Source of the DNA: Acidimicrobiia bacterium UBA5794
GTDB taxonomy: Bacteria; Actinomycetota; Acidimicrobiia; Spongiisociales; UBA5794
Length of the DNA: 26,088 bases
Reading direction: 5' to 3'
NCBI GenBank assembly: GCA_002418265.1
Contig: DIDS01000003.1
Coordinates: 1 to 26,088 of the forward strand
A program made the position numbers and the translations under genes. Under the pieces are notes generated by a model. The model was given only the letters and a program-made list of their open reading frames with translations. It was not told where the DNA came from and did not search any database. Below are positions 13,437 through 20,825 of this stretch, piece by piece. Position 1 is the stretch's first letter; each line of letters begins with the position of its first letter.

Positions 13437-14213
13437 ATGGAATCCGATGTTCTCGTTGATCTGGGCGATGGTGTCGCAACCGTCACCCTCAACCGTCCCG
13501 ACCAGCTCAACACGCTCGCCATCCCAACGATCGAACGCCTCATTGCAGCATTCGAAGAAGCCGATGCCTCGCCCGCACGTGTGGTCGTCCTCGCAGGGAA
13601 CGGTCCGACGTTCTGTGCAGGCGCCGACCAGGGCGAGATGCGGCCACGTGATCCCCTGGAGTGGGAGCAGATCGTCCGGCGCTACCTCGACCCGATTCGC
13701 ACGATTGTCGACATGGACAAACCGGTCATTGCCTCACTCCATGGCGACACGGTCGGTGGGGGGCTCGGTCTTGCCATGGCGTGCGATTTCCGCATCGCGG
13801 CACGCGGCATCCGGCTCGGGTCACCCTTTACGAAGATCGGCCTTGCCGGGTGCGACATGTCAACGGGGTGGTTCCTTCCACGTCTGGTCGGTCTCGGCAT
13901 GGCGCAGGATCTCATGTTCACCGGTCGGCTCGTTGACGCAGACGAAGCCTTGGCGATGGGTCTGGTCCACCGGGTCGTCGAGCCCGGGGATCACGCCGAC
14001 GAGGTGGCCGACTGGGCGTCGAGGATGGCTGCAGGGCCGCCCATCGCCCATACCTGGACGAAGCGGGCCATCCGTCGCTCCCTCGACGTGGACATGAGCG
14101 GCGAATTCGAGTTCGAGATCTTCGCCCAGGTGCAATGCCTCCAGACAGCCGATCACCGAGAAGGCGTCGCCGCATTCCGGGAAAAACGTCGGCCGGAGTA
14201 TCGAGGTGCGTGA
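13437..14213 (+). CDS. Crotonase-family protein lacking both hydratase glutamates
   Basis: A 258-aa enoyl-CoA hydratase/isomerase-family protein. FCAGADQGEM and HGDTVGGGLGLAMACD form the oxyanion hole. The two catalytic Glu positions are Gly111 (GGGLGLA) and Phe131 (GSPFTKIG). A GCDMSTGW segment follows, with Asp140, roughly where dienoyl-CoA isomerases have a catalytic Asp but one residue off. Normal hydratase activity is therefore doubtful; isomerase, hydrolase or C-C bond chemistry is possible. The start ATG at 13437 lies nine bases after the dehydrogenase stop, with GAGG in the gap. The end overlaps the next dehydrogenase by 8 bp. I cannot name a specific reaction. Confidence 0.88.
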   Translation: MESDVLVDLGDGVATVTLNRPDQLNTLAIPTIERLIAAFEEADASPARVVVLAGNGPTFCAGADQGEMRPRDPLEWEQIVRRYLDPIRTIVDMDKPVIASLHGDTVGGGLGLAMACDFRIAARGIRLGSPFTKIGLAGCDMSTGWFLPRLVGLGMAQDLMFTGRLVDADEALAMGLVHRVVEPGDHADEVADWASRMAAGPPIAHTWTKRAIRRSLDVDMSGEFEFEIFAQVQCLQTADHREGVAAFREKRRPEYRGA

Positions 14214-15354
14214 GCCGACCGCCGAGGAGCGAGCCTTCCGCGATGAGGTGACTCGATTCGTCGAGGCCGAGATCACGCCACACGTGCGTGAGTGGGAACG
14301 TGACGGGCACTACCCAACCGAGTTGTTCACACGATTCGGATCCCTTGGCTGGACCGGTATCGGTATCCCCGAGATCCGTGGAGGATCCGGTGGAGGAGCC
14401 ATTGAACGTTGCATCCTCTTCGAGGAACTCGCAAGGGCCTCAGCCGGGGTTGCCCTCGGCATCTATGTCCACGCCGTCCTTGCCGGTGGCGCTTTGGCGA
14501 TCGTGGCGTCCGATGAGCTACGCGACGCGCTCCTCCCCGGGGTGCTCTCCGGGTCGACGATCGGAGCGTGGGCCTACGCGGAACCCAACTCGGGTGCCGA
14601 TGTCACCCGTGTGCAGCTCTCGGCGAAACAACGCGATGACGTGTTCATTCTCGACGGTACGAAGCTGTACATCACCAACGGGACGATCGCCGATCTGATC
14701 CTCGTCGTGGCGCGGACGTCCGGCAGCCCCGGGTCGCTGGAGGGGATCTCCGTGTTCGCCGTCGACGGTGACAGCGCGGGACTCACCCGCCGCTCGATGG
14801 ACAAGCTCGGCATGCACCCCTCCGAGCTTGGAGAGCTCCATTTCGAAGAGGTGGTCGTTCCGGCAAACCGGCTTGTCGGACAGATCGATACCGGTTTTCG
14901 ACAATGCATTCCGGTGCTGTCGCAGGGGCGCATCTTTGGGGCAACACTCGCCCTTGGCATTGGCCGGGCCGCCCTCGATGCCGCGTGCACACATGTCCAG
15001 GCTCGCGAGCAGTTTGGCGGTCCGCTCACCAAACAACAGGCGGTTCGTTTCACCCTTGCCGACATGACAGCCCGCCTCGCAGCTTCGCGAACGCTCGTTT
15101 ACGACGCAGCGGACCTGCTCGAGGCGGGAAAGCCCTACGACACGGCAGCGTCGATCGCAAAACTCGTCGCTTCAGAGACCGGCACATGGCTTGCCGAACG
15201 TGCAATGCACCTTCATGGGGCGCAGGGCTTCATGATGGAGAGCCCGGTCCAGCGTTATTACCGCGACTGCAAGATCATCGAGTACGGCGAGGGCGCAAAC
15301 GAGGTACAACGCGAGATGATCTTGGACGCTGTCATCAAGGGCTGGCGACCCTGA
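14206..15354 (+). CDS. Acyl-CoA dehydrogenase (C-terminal Glu base type)
   Basis: A 382-aa acyl-CoA dehydrogenase starting at GTG 14206, inside the last codons of the crotonase gene, so probably translationally coupled. Motifs are AYAEPNSGAD, LDGTKLYITNG, REQFGGPL, the LHGAQGFMMESPVQRYYRD helix, and YGEGANEVQRE. Glu362 in that last motif matches the classical C-terminal catalytic base of medium- and short-chain enzymes. The two dehydrogenases of this cluster thus use different base positions and probably act on different intermediates. It is the last gene of the plus-strand catabolic run. The convergent amidase stop lies only about 10 bases away. Confidence 0.93.
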   Translation: MREPTAEERAFRDEVTRFVEAEITPHVREWERDGHYPTELFTRFGSLGWTGIGIPEIRGGSGGGAIERCILFEELARASAGVALGIYVHAVLAGGALAIVASDELRDALLPGVLSGSTIGAWAYAEPNSGADVTRVQLSAKQRDDVFILDGTKLYITNGTIADLILVVARTSGSPGSLEGISVFAVDGDSAGLTRRSMDKLGMHPSELGELHFEEVVVPANRLVGQIDTGFRQCIPVLSQGRIFGATLALGIGRAALDAACTHVQAREQFGGPLTKQQAVRFTLADMTARLAASRTLVYDAADLLEAGKPYDTAASIAKLVASETGTWLAERAMHLHGAQGFMMESPVQRYYRDCKIIEYGEGANEVQREMILDAVIKGWRP

Positions 15355-15364
15355 TGGTCTGTGA

Positions 15365-16771
15365 CTAGGGGAACCGAGATCCCAGATTCAGCGGCGGTGT
15401 ACCGGCGGAGAGGACTCCCGCCGATTCCAACCGTCTCGCGACATCGAGGATCGACGCCTCATGCCACATCGGGGCAATGAGCTGCACCGAAACCGGAACT
15501 CCTTCACCACTGACTCCTTCACCACCGCTGATCGGCGCAGCAAGTGCCGGTACGCCGATGCGGTTGATGGGTGAGGTGAATGAAGCCAGGACCGTCCGGT
15601 GGAAGTGTCGTACACCATCGACATCGATGTCGTCCTCACCGATGACCTTCCGCATCGATCCGACGCTCGGAGCAGCCAGGATTCCGACACCGTCGCCGTG
15701 GAGTCGTGCAATGGTGTTGCGTGCCATTGTGCCCCAACGCCATGCCTCGACGACATCGCGGGCGGTTGCATCCTTTGCCAGATCAAGGCGAGCCTGAAGG
15801 TCCTTGCCATAGCGGTCACGGTGCTTTTCGAATCGCTCCTCGTGGATCTCAAGGATCTCAGGCCCGATGGCCGCCCCCAGGGCCGGGTGGGGTGCAAGCG
15901 ACGGTTCGTCGACAGATACAACGCTGAACCCAGCCTCACGGGCACCTGCGATGAATCGTTCGATCCCCGCCCGGACATTGCCTGACATGGGGGCGGTCGA
16001 CCACTGCTCGACCACACCAATGGTCGTTTGCCCAATCTCGACGTTCGGGATTGCGTCCACGGGAACGGACCATCCATCGGCGGCGTCGTATCCGACCACC
16101 GCGTTGTAGACAAGATCGATGTCGCTAACGCTTCGTGCAAGGGGACCGACCGTGTCGAGTGAGGGGACGAGGGGGTAGACGCCGGTCAAGGGCACCCGGC
16201 CATGGGTGACCTTGAGTCCGAACACACCACACAGAGCGGCCGGAACGCGGACCGAACCGCCGGTGTCGGTTCCGATCGCAACGGGGACGATTCCGGCCGC
16301 CACCGCTGCACCCGAGCCGCCCGATGATCCACCAGCCGACGTTGTCGTGTCCCACGGGTTACGGACAGGACCGAACCATGGGTTCTCCGATGTGAACCCG
16401 AACGCAAACTCGTGGAGGCCCGTTCTCCCGATGATGACGGCCCCCGCAACACCGAGTTGGCGGACGACGGTCGCCGAATGTTCCGAGATCTGTGCCGGGA
16501 AGCTTGCACCCCTCGAGTTCGGAAGCCCCGCCTGGTCGATGATGTCCTTGAGCGCAATCGGGACTCCGGCGAGTGGGCCGGGATCCTTTCCCTCGGTGAT
16601 GAGCCTGTCGATGCCCTCGGCCCTCGTCATCGCGCCGGATCGGTCGATGAGGGTGAAGGCGTTGAGCTCATCGTGCGAGTCAAGGGCAGCCTCGATTGCG
16701 GCACCGACAATGTCGACGGCTTTCAGCCGGCCCGATCTCACCTGTTCCGCGGTCTGGGATGCCTGTATCAC
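15365..16771 (-). CDS. Amidase (amidase signature family)
   Basis: A roughly 468-aa hydrolase of the amidase-signature family, which contains GatA, fatty-acid amide hydrolases and many xenobiotic amidases. The Ser-cisSer-Lys triad is visible: Lys in IALKDIIDQAG, cis-Ser in SAGGSSGGSGAAVAAG, and the nucleophile in GTDTGGSVRVPA. No gatB or gatC lies beside it and the product is a stand-alone enzyme, so a catabolic or detoxifying role is likelier than tRNA amidation. The start is uncertain: GTG at 16771 is preferred, and TTG at 16819 is the far limit and would overlap the upstream gene. A 15-bp duplication at 15499-15528 encodes GEG repeats near the C-terminus. It is not clearly tied to the neighbouring CoA cluster. 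Confidence 0.9.
   Translation of the reverse strand: MIQASQTAEQVRSGRLKAVDIVGAAIEAALDSHDELNAFTLIDRSGAMTRAEGIDRLITEGKDPGPLAGVPIALKDIIDQAGLPNSRGASFPAQISEHSATVVRQLGVAGAVIIGRTGLHEFAFGFTSENPWFGPVRNPWDTTTSAGGSSGGSGAAVAAGIVPVAIGTDTGGSVRVPAALCGVFGLKVTHGRVPLTGVYPLVPSLDTVGPLARSVSDIDLVYNAVVGYDAADGWSVPVDAIPNVEIGQTTIGVVEQWSTAPMSGNVRAGIERFIAGAREAGFSVVSVDEPSLAPHPALGAAIGPEILEIHEERFEKHRDRYGKDLQARLDLAKDATARDVVEAWRWGTMARNTIARLHGDGVGILAAPSVGSMRKVIGEDDIDVDGVRHFHRTVLASFTSPINRIGVPALAAPISGGEGVSGEGVPVSVQLIAPMWHEASILDVARRLESAGVLSAGTPPLNLGSRFP
15499..15528. repeat. 15-bp tandem duplication within the amidase gene
   Basis: CTCCTTCACCACTGA (15499-15513) is followed by CTCCTTCACCACCGC (15514-15528). It is in frame and encodes EGVSGEGV-type residues in the amidase C-terminal region. 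Confidence 0.8.
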
Positions 16772-16809
16772 GGGTGGATCATATCGGCTGGTCTGACCGG
16801 CTGACGGGT

Positions 16810-17892
16810 CTACTCCCAAGAGATCGGTCGGTTGTTCGGATAGAACACAACCCAGATCTTTGAAGGCGGCAGGACCAGATCCTCACCCGAAGCGGTCGTC
16901 AGATGGATGGGGTCTGTGTAGGACTCCCGATCCCACGACCCTTCGACGACGACACCGTCTCTGAAGATGTAGGCATCACCCGAGCCGATGGTGTCGGTTG
17001 TCGGAAGTGCCGTGCCATTTCCATCGGCAGAACCCACGGTGTGCTTCTTCCCCATGATTGTGACGATCATCGGTGTTGAGATGATGCTCTCGTTGCCTTC
17101 CTCGTCGATCACCATGTGAGGTTCGGTGCCGTTGAATCGTTCGTAGACCTCGCCGTTCCACACCCATTCCGTTGACGGGTGGTCACTCCACGAGAACGTG
17201 ACCTTTGTTGCGGGCGTATTGCTCGGTGTTGGCTCTCCGAAGGCGAAGATGTTCCCCGGGTTGTCATCGGGCCACCCTCGATCATCGGCATAGTCACGGA
17301 TCAGGTAGGTGCTTGCGTACAGGTTGTGGGGGGCCCGTCGGCTTCGTTCGCGCCAGGTCGTTGCGCCGGTGTCGTACACCATGCGGAGACCGGCTGATTT
17401 GAAGATGTCTTGTACCCATCCCTGGGCACCTGATATCTGAAAGGGGGCATCGAGGGCTCTTGCGACTCCGACATCGGTGGGTCGGCCGGAGCGCACCGGT
17501 CCCAGGTAGTCGATGTCGGATTGGTGGAACACGGCGGCAAAGCGGGTAATGCCTCCCTCGACCAGCATCTCATAGACGACATCGGCATCCATCACACCGG
17601 ATTGGGGCCGTGCCTTGGCGTGGTTGTCGATCTTGACAACGACCGCCCTGCGGTTGATCGACGCATCGTCCGCCGGGAGCCCGTTCACGGCGTCTGAAAC
17701 GACAATCGGTGGAACGGTCGTGGTCGTTGTTGCCTTGGTCGTTGTTGGAGCGACGGTCGTGGTCGGTGCCAGGGTTTCGAGAGGTGCGATTGTTGTGGTC
17801 GTCGTCGCCTCCGTCGCCGCGCTGGCACTACATGCGGACGCGGCGAAGACAACGACGACGTACAGCACACCAATACGAGTGAGTCTTCGCAT
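16810..17892 (-). CDS. DUF3048 (YerB-like) lipoprotein
   Basis: A 360-aa exported lipoprotein. The signal peptide ends in FAASAC with Cys21, then a Thr-rich linker to about residue 65, then the DUF3048 domain: RRAVVVKIDNHAKARPQSGV, ADVVYEMLVEGGITRFAAVF, LGPVRSGRPTD, and a C-terminal half ending in LPPSKIWVVFYPN. Similar proteins (YerB) are common in Gram-positive bacteria, but their function is not established. The start ATG at 17892 is preceded by TAGTCT at 17905-17900 with 7 bases between, so transcription may begin at or near the start codon and the mRNA may be leaderless. It precedes the amidase in the same direction and may be co-transcribed with it. Confidence 0.88.
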   Translation of the reverse strand: MRRLTRIGVLYVVVVFAASACSASAATEATTTTTIAPLETLAPTTTVAPTTTKATTTTTVPPIVVSDAVNGLPADDASINRRAVVVKIDNHAKARPQSGVMDADVVYEMLVEGGITRFAAVFHQSDIDYLGPVRSGRPTDVGVARALDAPFQISGAQGWVQDIFKSAGLRMVYDTGATTWRERSRRAPHNLYASTYLIRDYADDRGWPDDNPGNIFAFGEPTPSNTPATKVTFSWSDHPSTEWVWNGEVYERFNGTEPHMVIDEEGNESIISTPMIVTIMGKKHTVGSADGNGTALPTTDTIGSGDAYIFRDGVVVEGSWDRESYTDPIHLTTASGEDLVLPPSKIWVVFYPNNRPISWE

Positions 17893-17952
17893 TGGGTAAA
17901 GACTAAGTCCGGAACGGAGTAGACAAGCATCAATCGACGATGCAGGAGCTGG

Positions 17953-18002
17953 AGGACGGGGCTCGCGGGCTCGCACGCCCCCTTGGCTCGCAGACTCGCC
18001 TG
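17953..18002. repeat. Single dispersed copy of the 60-bp repeat seen at the window end
   Basis: The stretch from GGACGGGGCTCGCGGGCTCG through GACTCGCCTGT matches the repeat unit at 25988-26037 with about four mismatches in 50 bases. It lies between two minus-strand genes (sodX and the DUF3048 gene) and is followed immediately by a strong hairpin. Confidence 0.85.
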
Positions 18003-18090
18003 TTCCCCCTGAAGGGGGAACGGTGTTGGGCAGTGCACACCCGTCCCCCCGCCCGCGGGGGGACGCGGAGCAACGCCTGCGCAGCAGGCG
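18002..18090. repeat. Cluster of three strong hairpins (REP-like intergenic element)
   Basis: Three perfect inverted repeats are packed together: GTTCCCCCT-GA-AGGGGGAAC (18002-18021), GTCCCCCCGC-CC-GCGGGGGGAC (18043-18064) and CGCCTGC-GCA-GCAGGCG (18074-18090). A fourth small one, CCTGA-AC-TCAGG (18117-18128), overlaps the sodX stop. The whole 231-base gap between 17893 and 18123 has no convincing gene. It may act in mRNA 3' end formation or be a mobile palindromic element. Confidence 0.75.
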
Positions 18091-18123
18091 CTGTGAAGCA
18101 GGGGGGCCGTCTGACTCCTGAAC

Positions 18124-18615
18124 TCAGGCCAGGGAGCCGGCTCTTGACGTTGGCCAATATCGTGCGATGGCCTGCCAGCCGACAGCGTTGACGGGGATGG
18201 GTCCGATCGTGCGGCCATCGGAGCGCGATTCGATGCGGTTGTCCCCGAGCACCCACACATGGCCTTCGGGGACGAACCACGATCCGTCCGTGGGTGTGAT
18301 GCCACTCGCCCACGGGTCGGCGAGGAGGGCTCCGTTGATGACGACCTGGCCCGATTCGATCGAAACGGTCTCGCCTCCCAGGCCCACGACTCGCTTGATG
18401 AGACTCATGCCGGTGTCGGCGGGATCGTCGAACACGACGATGTCTCCACGACCGATGTCGCCGACACGGCGGCGTGCGACGATCCAGTCCCCGGACTCAA
18501 GGGCCGGCGCCATTGATGACTCCTTGATCTCAAACCGTCTGAGCATTCCCCGCAAGGCAGCGACGGTGACCACACTTGCACCAACCACCCCCGTGACAAT
18601 TCCACGCTTGCGCAT
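18124..18615 (-). CDS. sodX: Nickel-SOD maturation protease (signal-peptidase-I-like, SodX)
   Basis: A 163-aa membrane-anchored serine protease of the S26 signal peptidase family. One N-terminal membrane helix (about residues 6-25) is followed by the catalytic Ser34 in ESSMAPAL, Lys74 in SLIKRVVG, and the late box GDNRIESRSDGR. The small size and the divergent Ni-SOD gene 98 bases away identify it as the protease thought to remove the SodN propeptide and expose the nickel-binding N-terminus. This is a known gene pair in actinobacteria. The start ATG at 18615 follows AAGGAAGG with five bases between. A housekeeping signal peptidase is the alternative, but the neighbourhood makes that less likely. 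Confidence 0.88.
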   Translation of the reverse strand: MRKRGIVTGVVGASVVTVAALRGMLRRFEIKESSMAPALESGDWIVARRRVGDIGRGDIVVFDDPADTGMSLIKRVVGLGGETVSIESGQVVINGALLADPWASGITPTDGSWFVPEGHVWVLGDNRIESRSDGRTIGPIPVNAVGWQAIARYWPTSRAGSLA

Positions 18616-18713
18616 CAGAACCTTCCTTGTGTCCCACGATACCCAAACAGCACCGTCGTGCATGGTTACCGCTGCCGGTAGTGTGGGGGGTGACCCGAAA
18701 CACGGAGGTACGT

Positions 18714-19142
18714 GTGCAGTTCATCGAGAGAATCCTTCGCCCATCGCATGAGGCCCATGCCCACTGTGACCTGTTCTGTGGGGTGTATGACCCTGCCCAG
18801 GCAATGATCGAAGCCAAGTCCTGTCTCAAGGCAGCCGAGAAGTATCACGCTTCAGACGACGACGTATTCCGCGCCCGGTGCATTGCGATCAAGGAAGAGC
18901 GAGCGGAACTTGTCAAGCATCATCTCATGGTGTTGTGGGCAGACTTCTTCAAGCCGCACCATGTCGAGCAGTTCCCTGGGCTCCATGACCTGTTCTGGCG
19001 TGCCATCAAGGCAGCCGGGGATGCCAAGAAGTCGATGGATCCAGCCGTGTCCCAGGGCATGATCGACCTGATCTCAGAGGTCGCCGACATGTTCTGGAAG
19101 ACCGAGGAATCGAAAGCAACCGGTCTGTACCCGCCAGCCTGA
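18714..19142 (+). CDS. sodN: Nickel superoxide dismutase, with Phe in place of the hook proline
   Basis: A 142-aa Ni-SOD precursor that dismutates superoxide to oxygen and peroxide. The propeptide of 16 residues (MQFIERILRPSHEAHA) precedes the mature N-terminus HCDLFCGVYDP, the nickel hook. His1, Cys2, Cys6, Asp3 and Tyr9 are all present, but residue 5, almost always Pro (HCDLPCG), is Phe. The rest (EERAELVKHHLMVLWADFFK, FPGLHDLFW, DMFWKTEE) follows the four-helix family pattern. The start GTG at 18714 is five bases after GGAGG. The gene is divergent from sodX and is followed by a strong terminator. The enzyme is normally a cytoplasmic hexamer. Confidence 0.95.
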   Translation: MQFIERILRPSHEAHAHCDLFCGVYDPAQAMIEAKSCLKAAEKYHASDDDVFRARCIAIKEERAELVKHHLMVLWADFFKPHHVEQFPGLHDLFWRAIKAAGDAKKSMDPAVSQGMIDLISEVADMFWKTEESKATGLYPPA

Positions 19143-19159
19143 CTGGCGGCCGAGACGGC

Positions 19160-20752
19160 TTATACCTTGTGCGCCGCACCTCGTGTGCGGCGCCTTTCGT
19201 TGAACCACAATGCGTCATAAAGCCAAGATCCCACAGCGACCGCAACCCCGACAAATGCACCGAGACCGAGGATGAGGCCGACGAGCGCGGCCACCCACAC
19301 CGAACCTTCGAGTCCCGTCACCACGAACCAGGACACTCCAAACGCGGCGAACCCGGCGGGAACGGCGATGGGAAGTGCCCGTCCAGCCGACCGTACGACC
19401 GAGATGAGGCCATCGCGGCTGTCTATGGGTCGGTACCAAATCGCAAGGAGAGCCCCCGTGTATCCCCCGAGTGCAATAACGGAGGCGAGGGCGACACCTT
19501 CGATACCGAACGTTCCCTCCATCAGGAAGTAGACGGGGATGGCGGCAACGGTCGCGACGGATCCGACGATCACCGGCGTCCACATTTGCCTTTGTGCGTA
19601 GAACGCCCGCGTCACGATCTGGAGCGCTCCCCACACGGGAATTGCAAGGGCGTACATGAAGAGCGCAGAGGCCGCGGCGGTCGTGGATGTTGCAGAGAAC
19701 TCGCCGCGTTCGAACAGCACACGCATGATGGGGAGCGAAAGGGCCATGGCGATCGCGGTGGCAGCAATCGACAGCACAAGAACGTATTTGAGAGCCCGGT
19801 CAACCGTTGCAAGGAGTCGTTTTCGTTTTCCCTCGGCGAAGAGGCGAGCGAGGGTCGGGTACGCAGCGACCGCCGCCGCCTGGGCGATGATGCCGACGGG
19901 AACGAACATCGTCCGTCTGGCATATTGGAGCTCTGTGGCGACCCCCTCGCCGACCCGTGCGCCAAAGATCGACATGAACGTTTCGTCGAGTGCAACGATC
20001 GACTGACCCAACATCAACGGAAAAGCAATCAGGATGTAGGTGACGACCGCTGGATGTTTCCATGCTGCCTTTAGTTCAATCTTCATGCCGACCCGGCTGG
20101 CTCCCCACACTTGAAGGGCGAAGTTGCCAACAAACGCTCCGACCAGGGCACCCCAGATGAATCCGGCCGGATCTGCTTCGCCTTTCGCCATCGCGTAGGC
20201 GATACCACCGATGATGATTCCGAGGTTGTAGATGATCGGAGCGAGGGTCGGAATCGTGAAGGACCCCTTGGCGTACTGAACTGCTGCAAACATCGCACCG
20301 ATCACAAAGGCAAACTGCGCGGGAAGAACAATCCGTGTCAGATCGATGGTGCTGGTGATCTGTGCCTCGGTGAAGGACGGATACAGGGCGTTGATGATCG
20401 CCGGTGTTGCGAACCACGCGATTGCGATGAGTGTCGTGATCGCAATGGCGAGCCAACGGAGGATGGCGGTGAAGCCGAACCAGGCTTCGTCCTCGTCATC
20501 ATCAGCGACATATTTTGCGAAGATCGGAATGAACGTGATCGTGAGGAATCCGCCAGCCAGGAGGTAGTTCGCAAAGTCCGGGATACGAAATGCTGCAACG
20601 TACTCATCGGTTACCCCATCGGCCCCGAGCATCGAGGCGAAGATGATGTCTCGAATGATCCCGAGCAACCGCGACAACAAGATGCCGGAGGCAACGACGA
20701 TGGCTGCGGCCCCGACATCGCCTCGTTTGAGCCTCTCAAGGAATGTGCGCAC
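19160..20752 (-). CDS. murJ: MurJ/MviN-type lipid II flippase
   Basis: A 530-aa polytopic membrane protein of the MurJ family, with about 14 predicted hydrophobic helices. The N-terminus ILLSRLLGIIRDIIFASMLG carries Arg28 and Arg34, which match Arg18 and Arg24 of E. coli MurJ. FRIPDFANYLLAGGFLTITFIPIF follows; here the Arg found at this place in E. coli (Arg52) is not evident. It should flip lipid II for peptidoglycan synthesis. The start is GTG at 20752, with a TAGCGT six bases upstream, so the mRNA may be leaderless. It lies downstream of the ABC operon in the same direction, after a 73-base gap. Its last codons contain the terminator hairpin of the convergent sodN gene. Confidence 0.9.
   Translation of the reverse strand: MRTFLERLKRGDVGAAAIVVASGILLSRLLGIIRDIIFASMLGADGVTDEYVAAFRIPDFANYLLAGGFLTITFIPIFAKYVADDDEDEAWFGFTAILRWLAIAITTLIAIAWFATPAIINALYPSFTEAQITSTIDLTRIVLPAQFAFVIGAMFAAVQYAKGSFTIPTLAPIIYNLGIIIGGIAYAMAKGEADPAGFIWGALVGAFVGNFALQVWGASRVGMKIELKAAWKHPAVVTYILIAFPLMLGQSIVALDETFMSIFGARVGEGVATELQYARRTMFVPVGIIAQAAAVAAYPTLARLFAEGKRKRLLATVDRALKYVLVLSIAATAIAMALSLPIMRVLFERGEFSATSTTAAASALFMYALAIPVWGALQIVTRAFYAQRQMWTPVIVGSVATVAAIPVYFLMEGTFGIEGVALASVIALGGYTGALLAIWYRPIDSRDGLISVVRSAGRALPIAVPAGFAAFGVSWFVVTGLEGSVWVAALVGLILGLGAFVGVAVAVGSWLYDALWFNERRRTRGAAHKV
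19171..19201 (+). terminator. Intrinsic terminator of sodN, lying within the 3' end of murJ
   Basis: GCGCCGCAC-CTCGT-GTGCGGCGC is a perfect 9-bp stem with a 5-base loop, followed by CTTTCGTT on the plus strand. It starts 28 bases after the sodN stop codon. The same bases encode the Arg-rich C-terminal residues of murJ on the other strand. Confidence 0.7.
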
Positions 20753-20825
20753 GAACGCACGCTACCGCCCGTTTGCCAAAGTGTGTGGCAGGCAGGGGAC
20801 CGTCCGACGCGTCAATCGCCAGATC

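Noticed and set aside
13437..14213. Assignment of this crotonase as a dienoyl-CoA isomerase
   Set aside because: The key Glu is Phe and the candidate Asp140 is one residue out of place relative to the isomerase Asp, so the match is not good enough.
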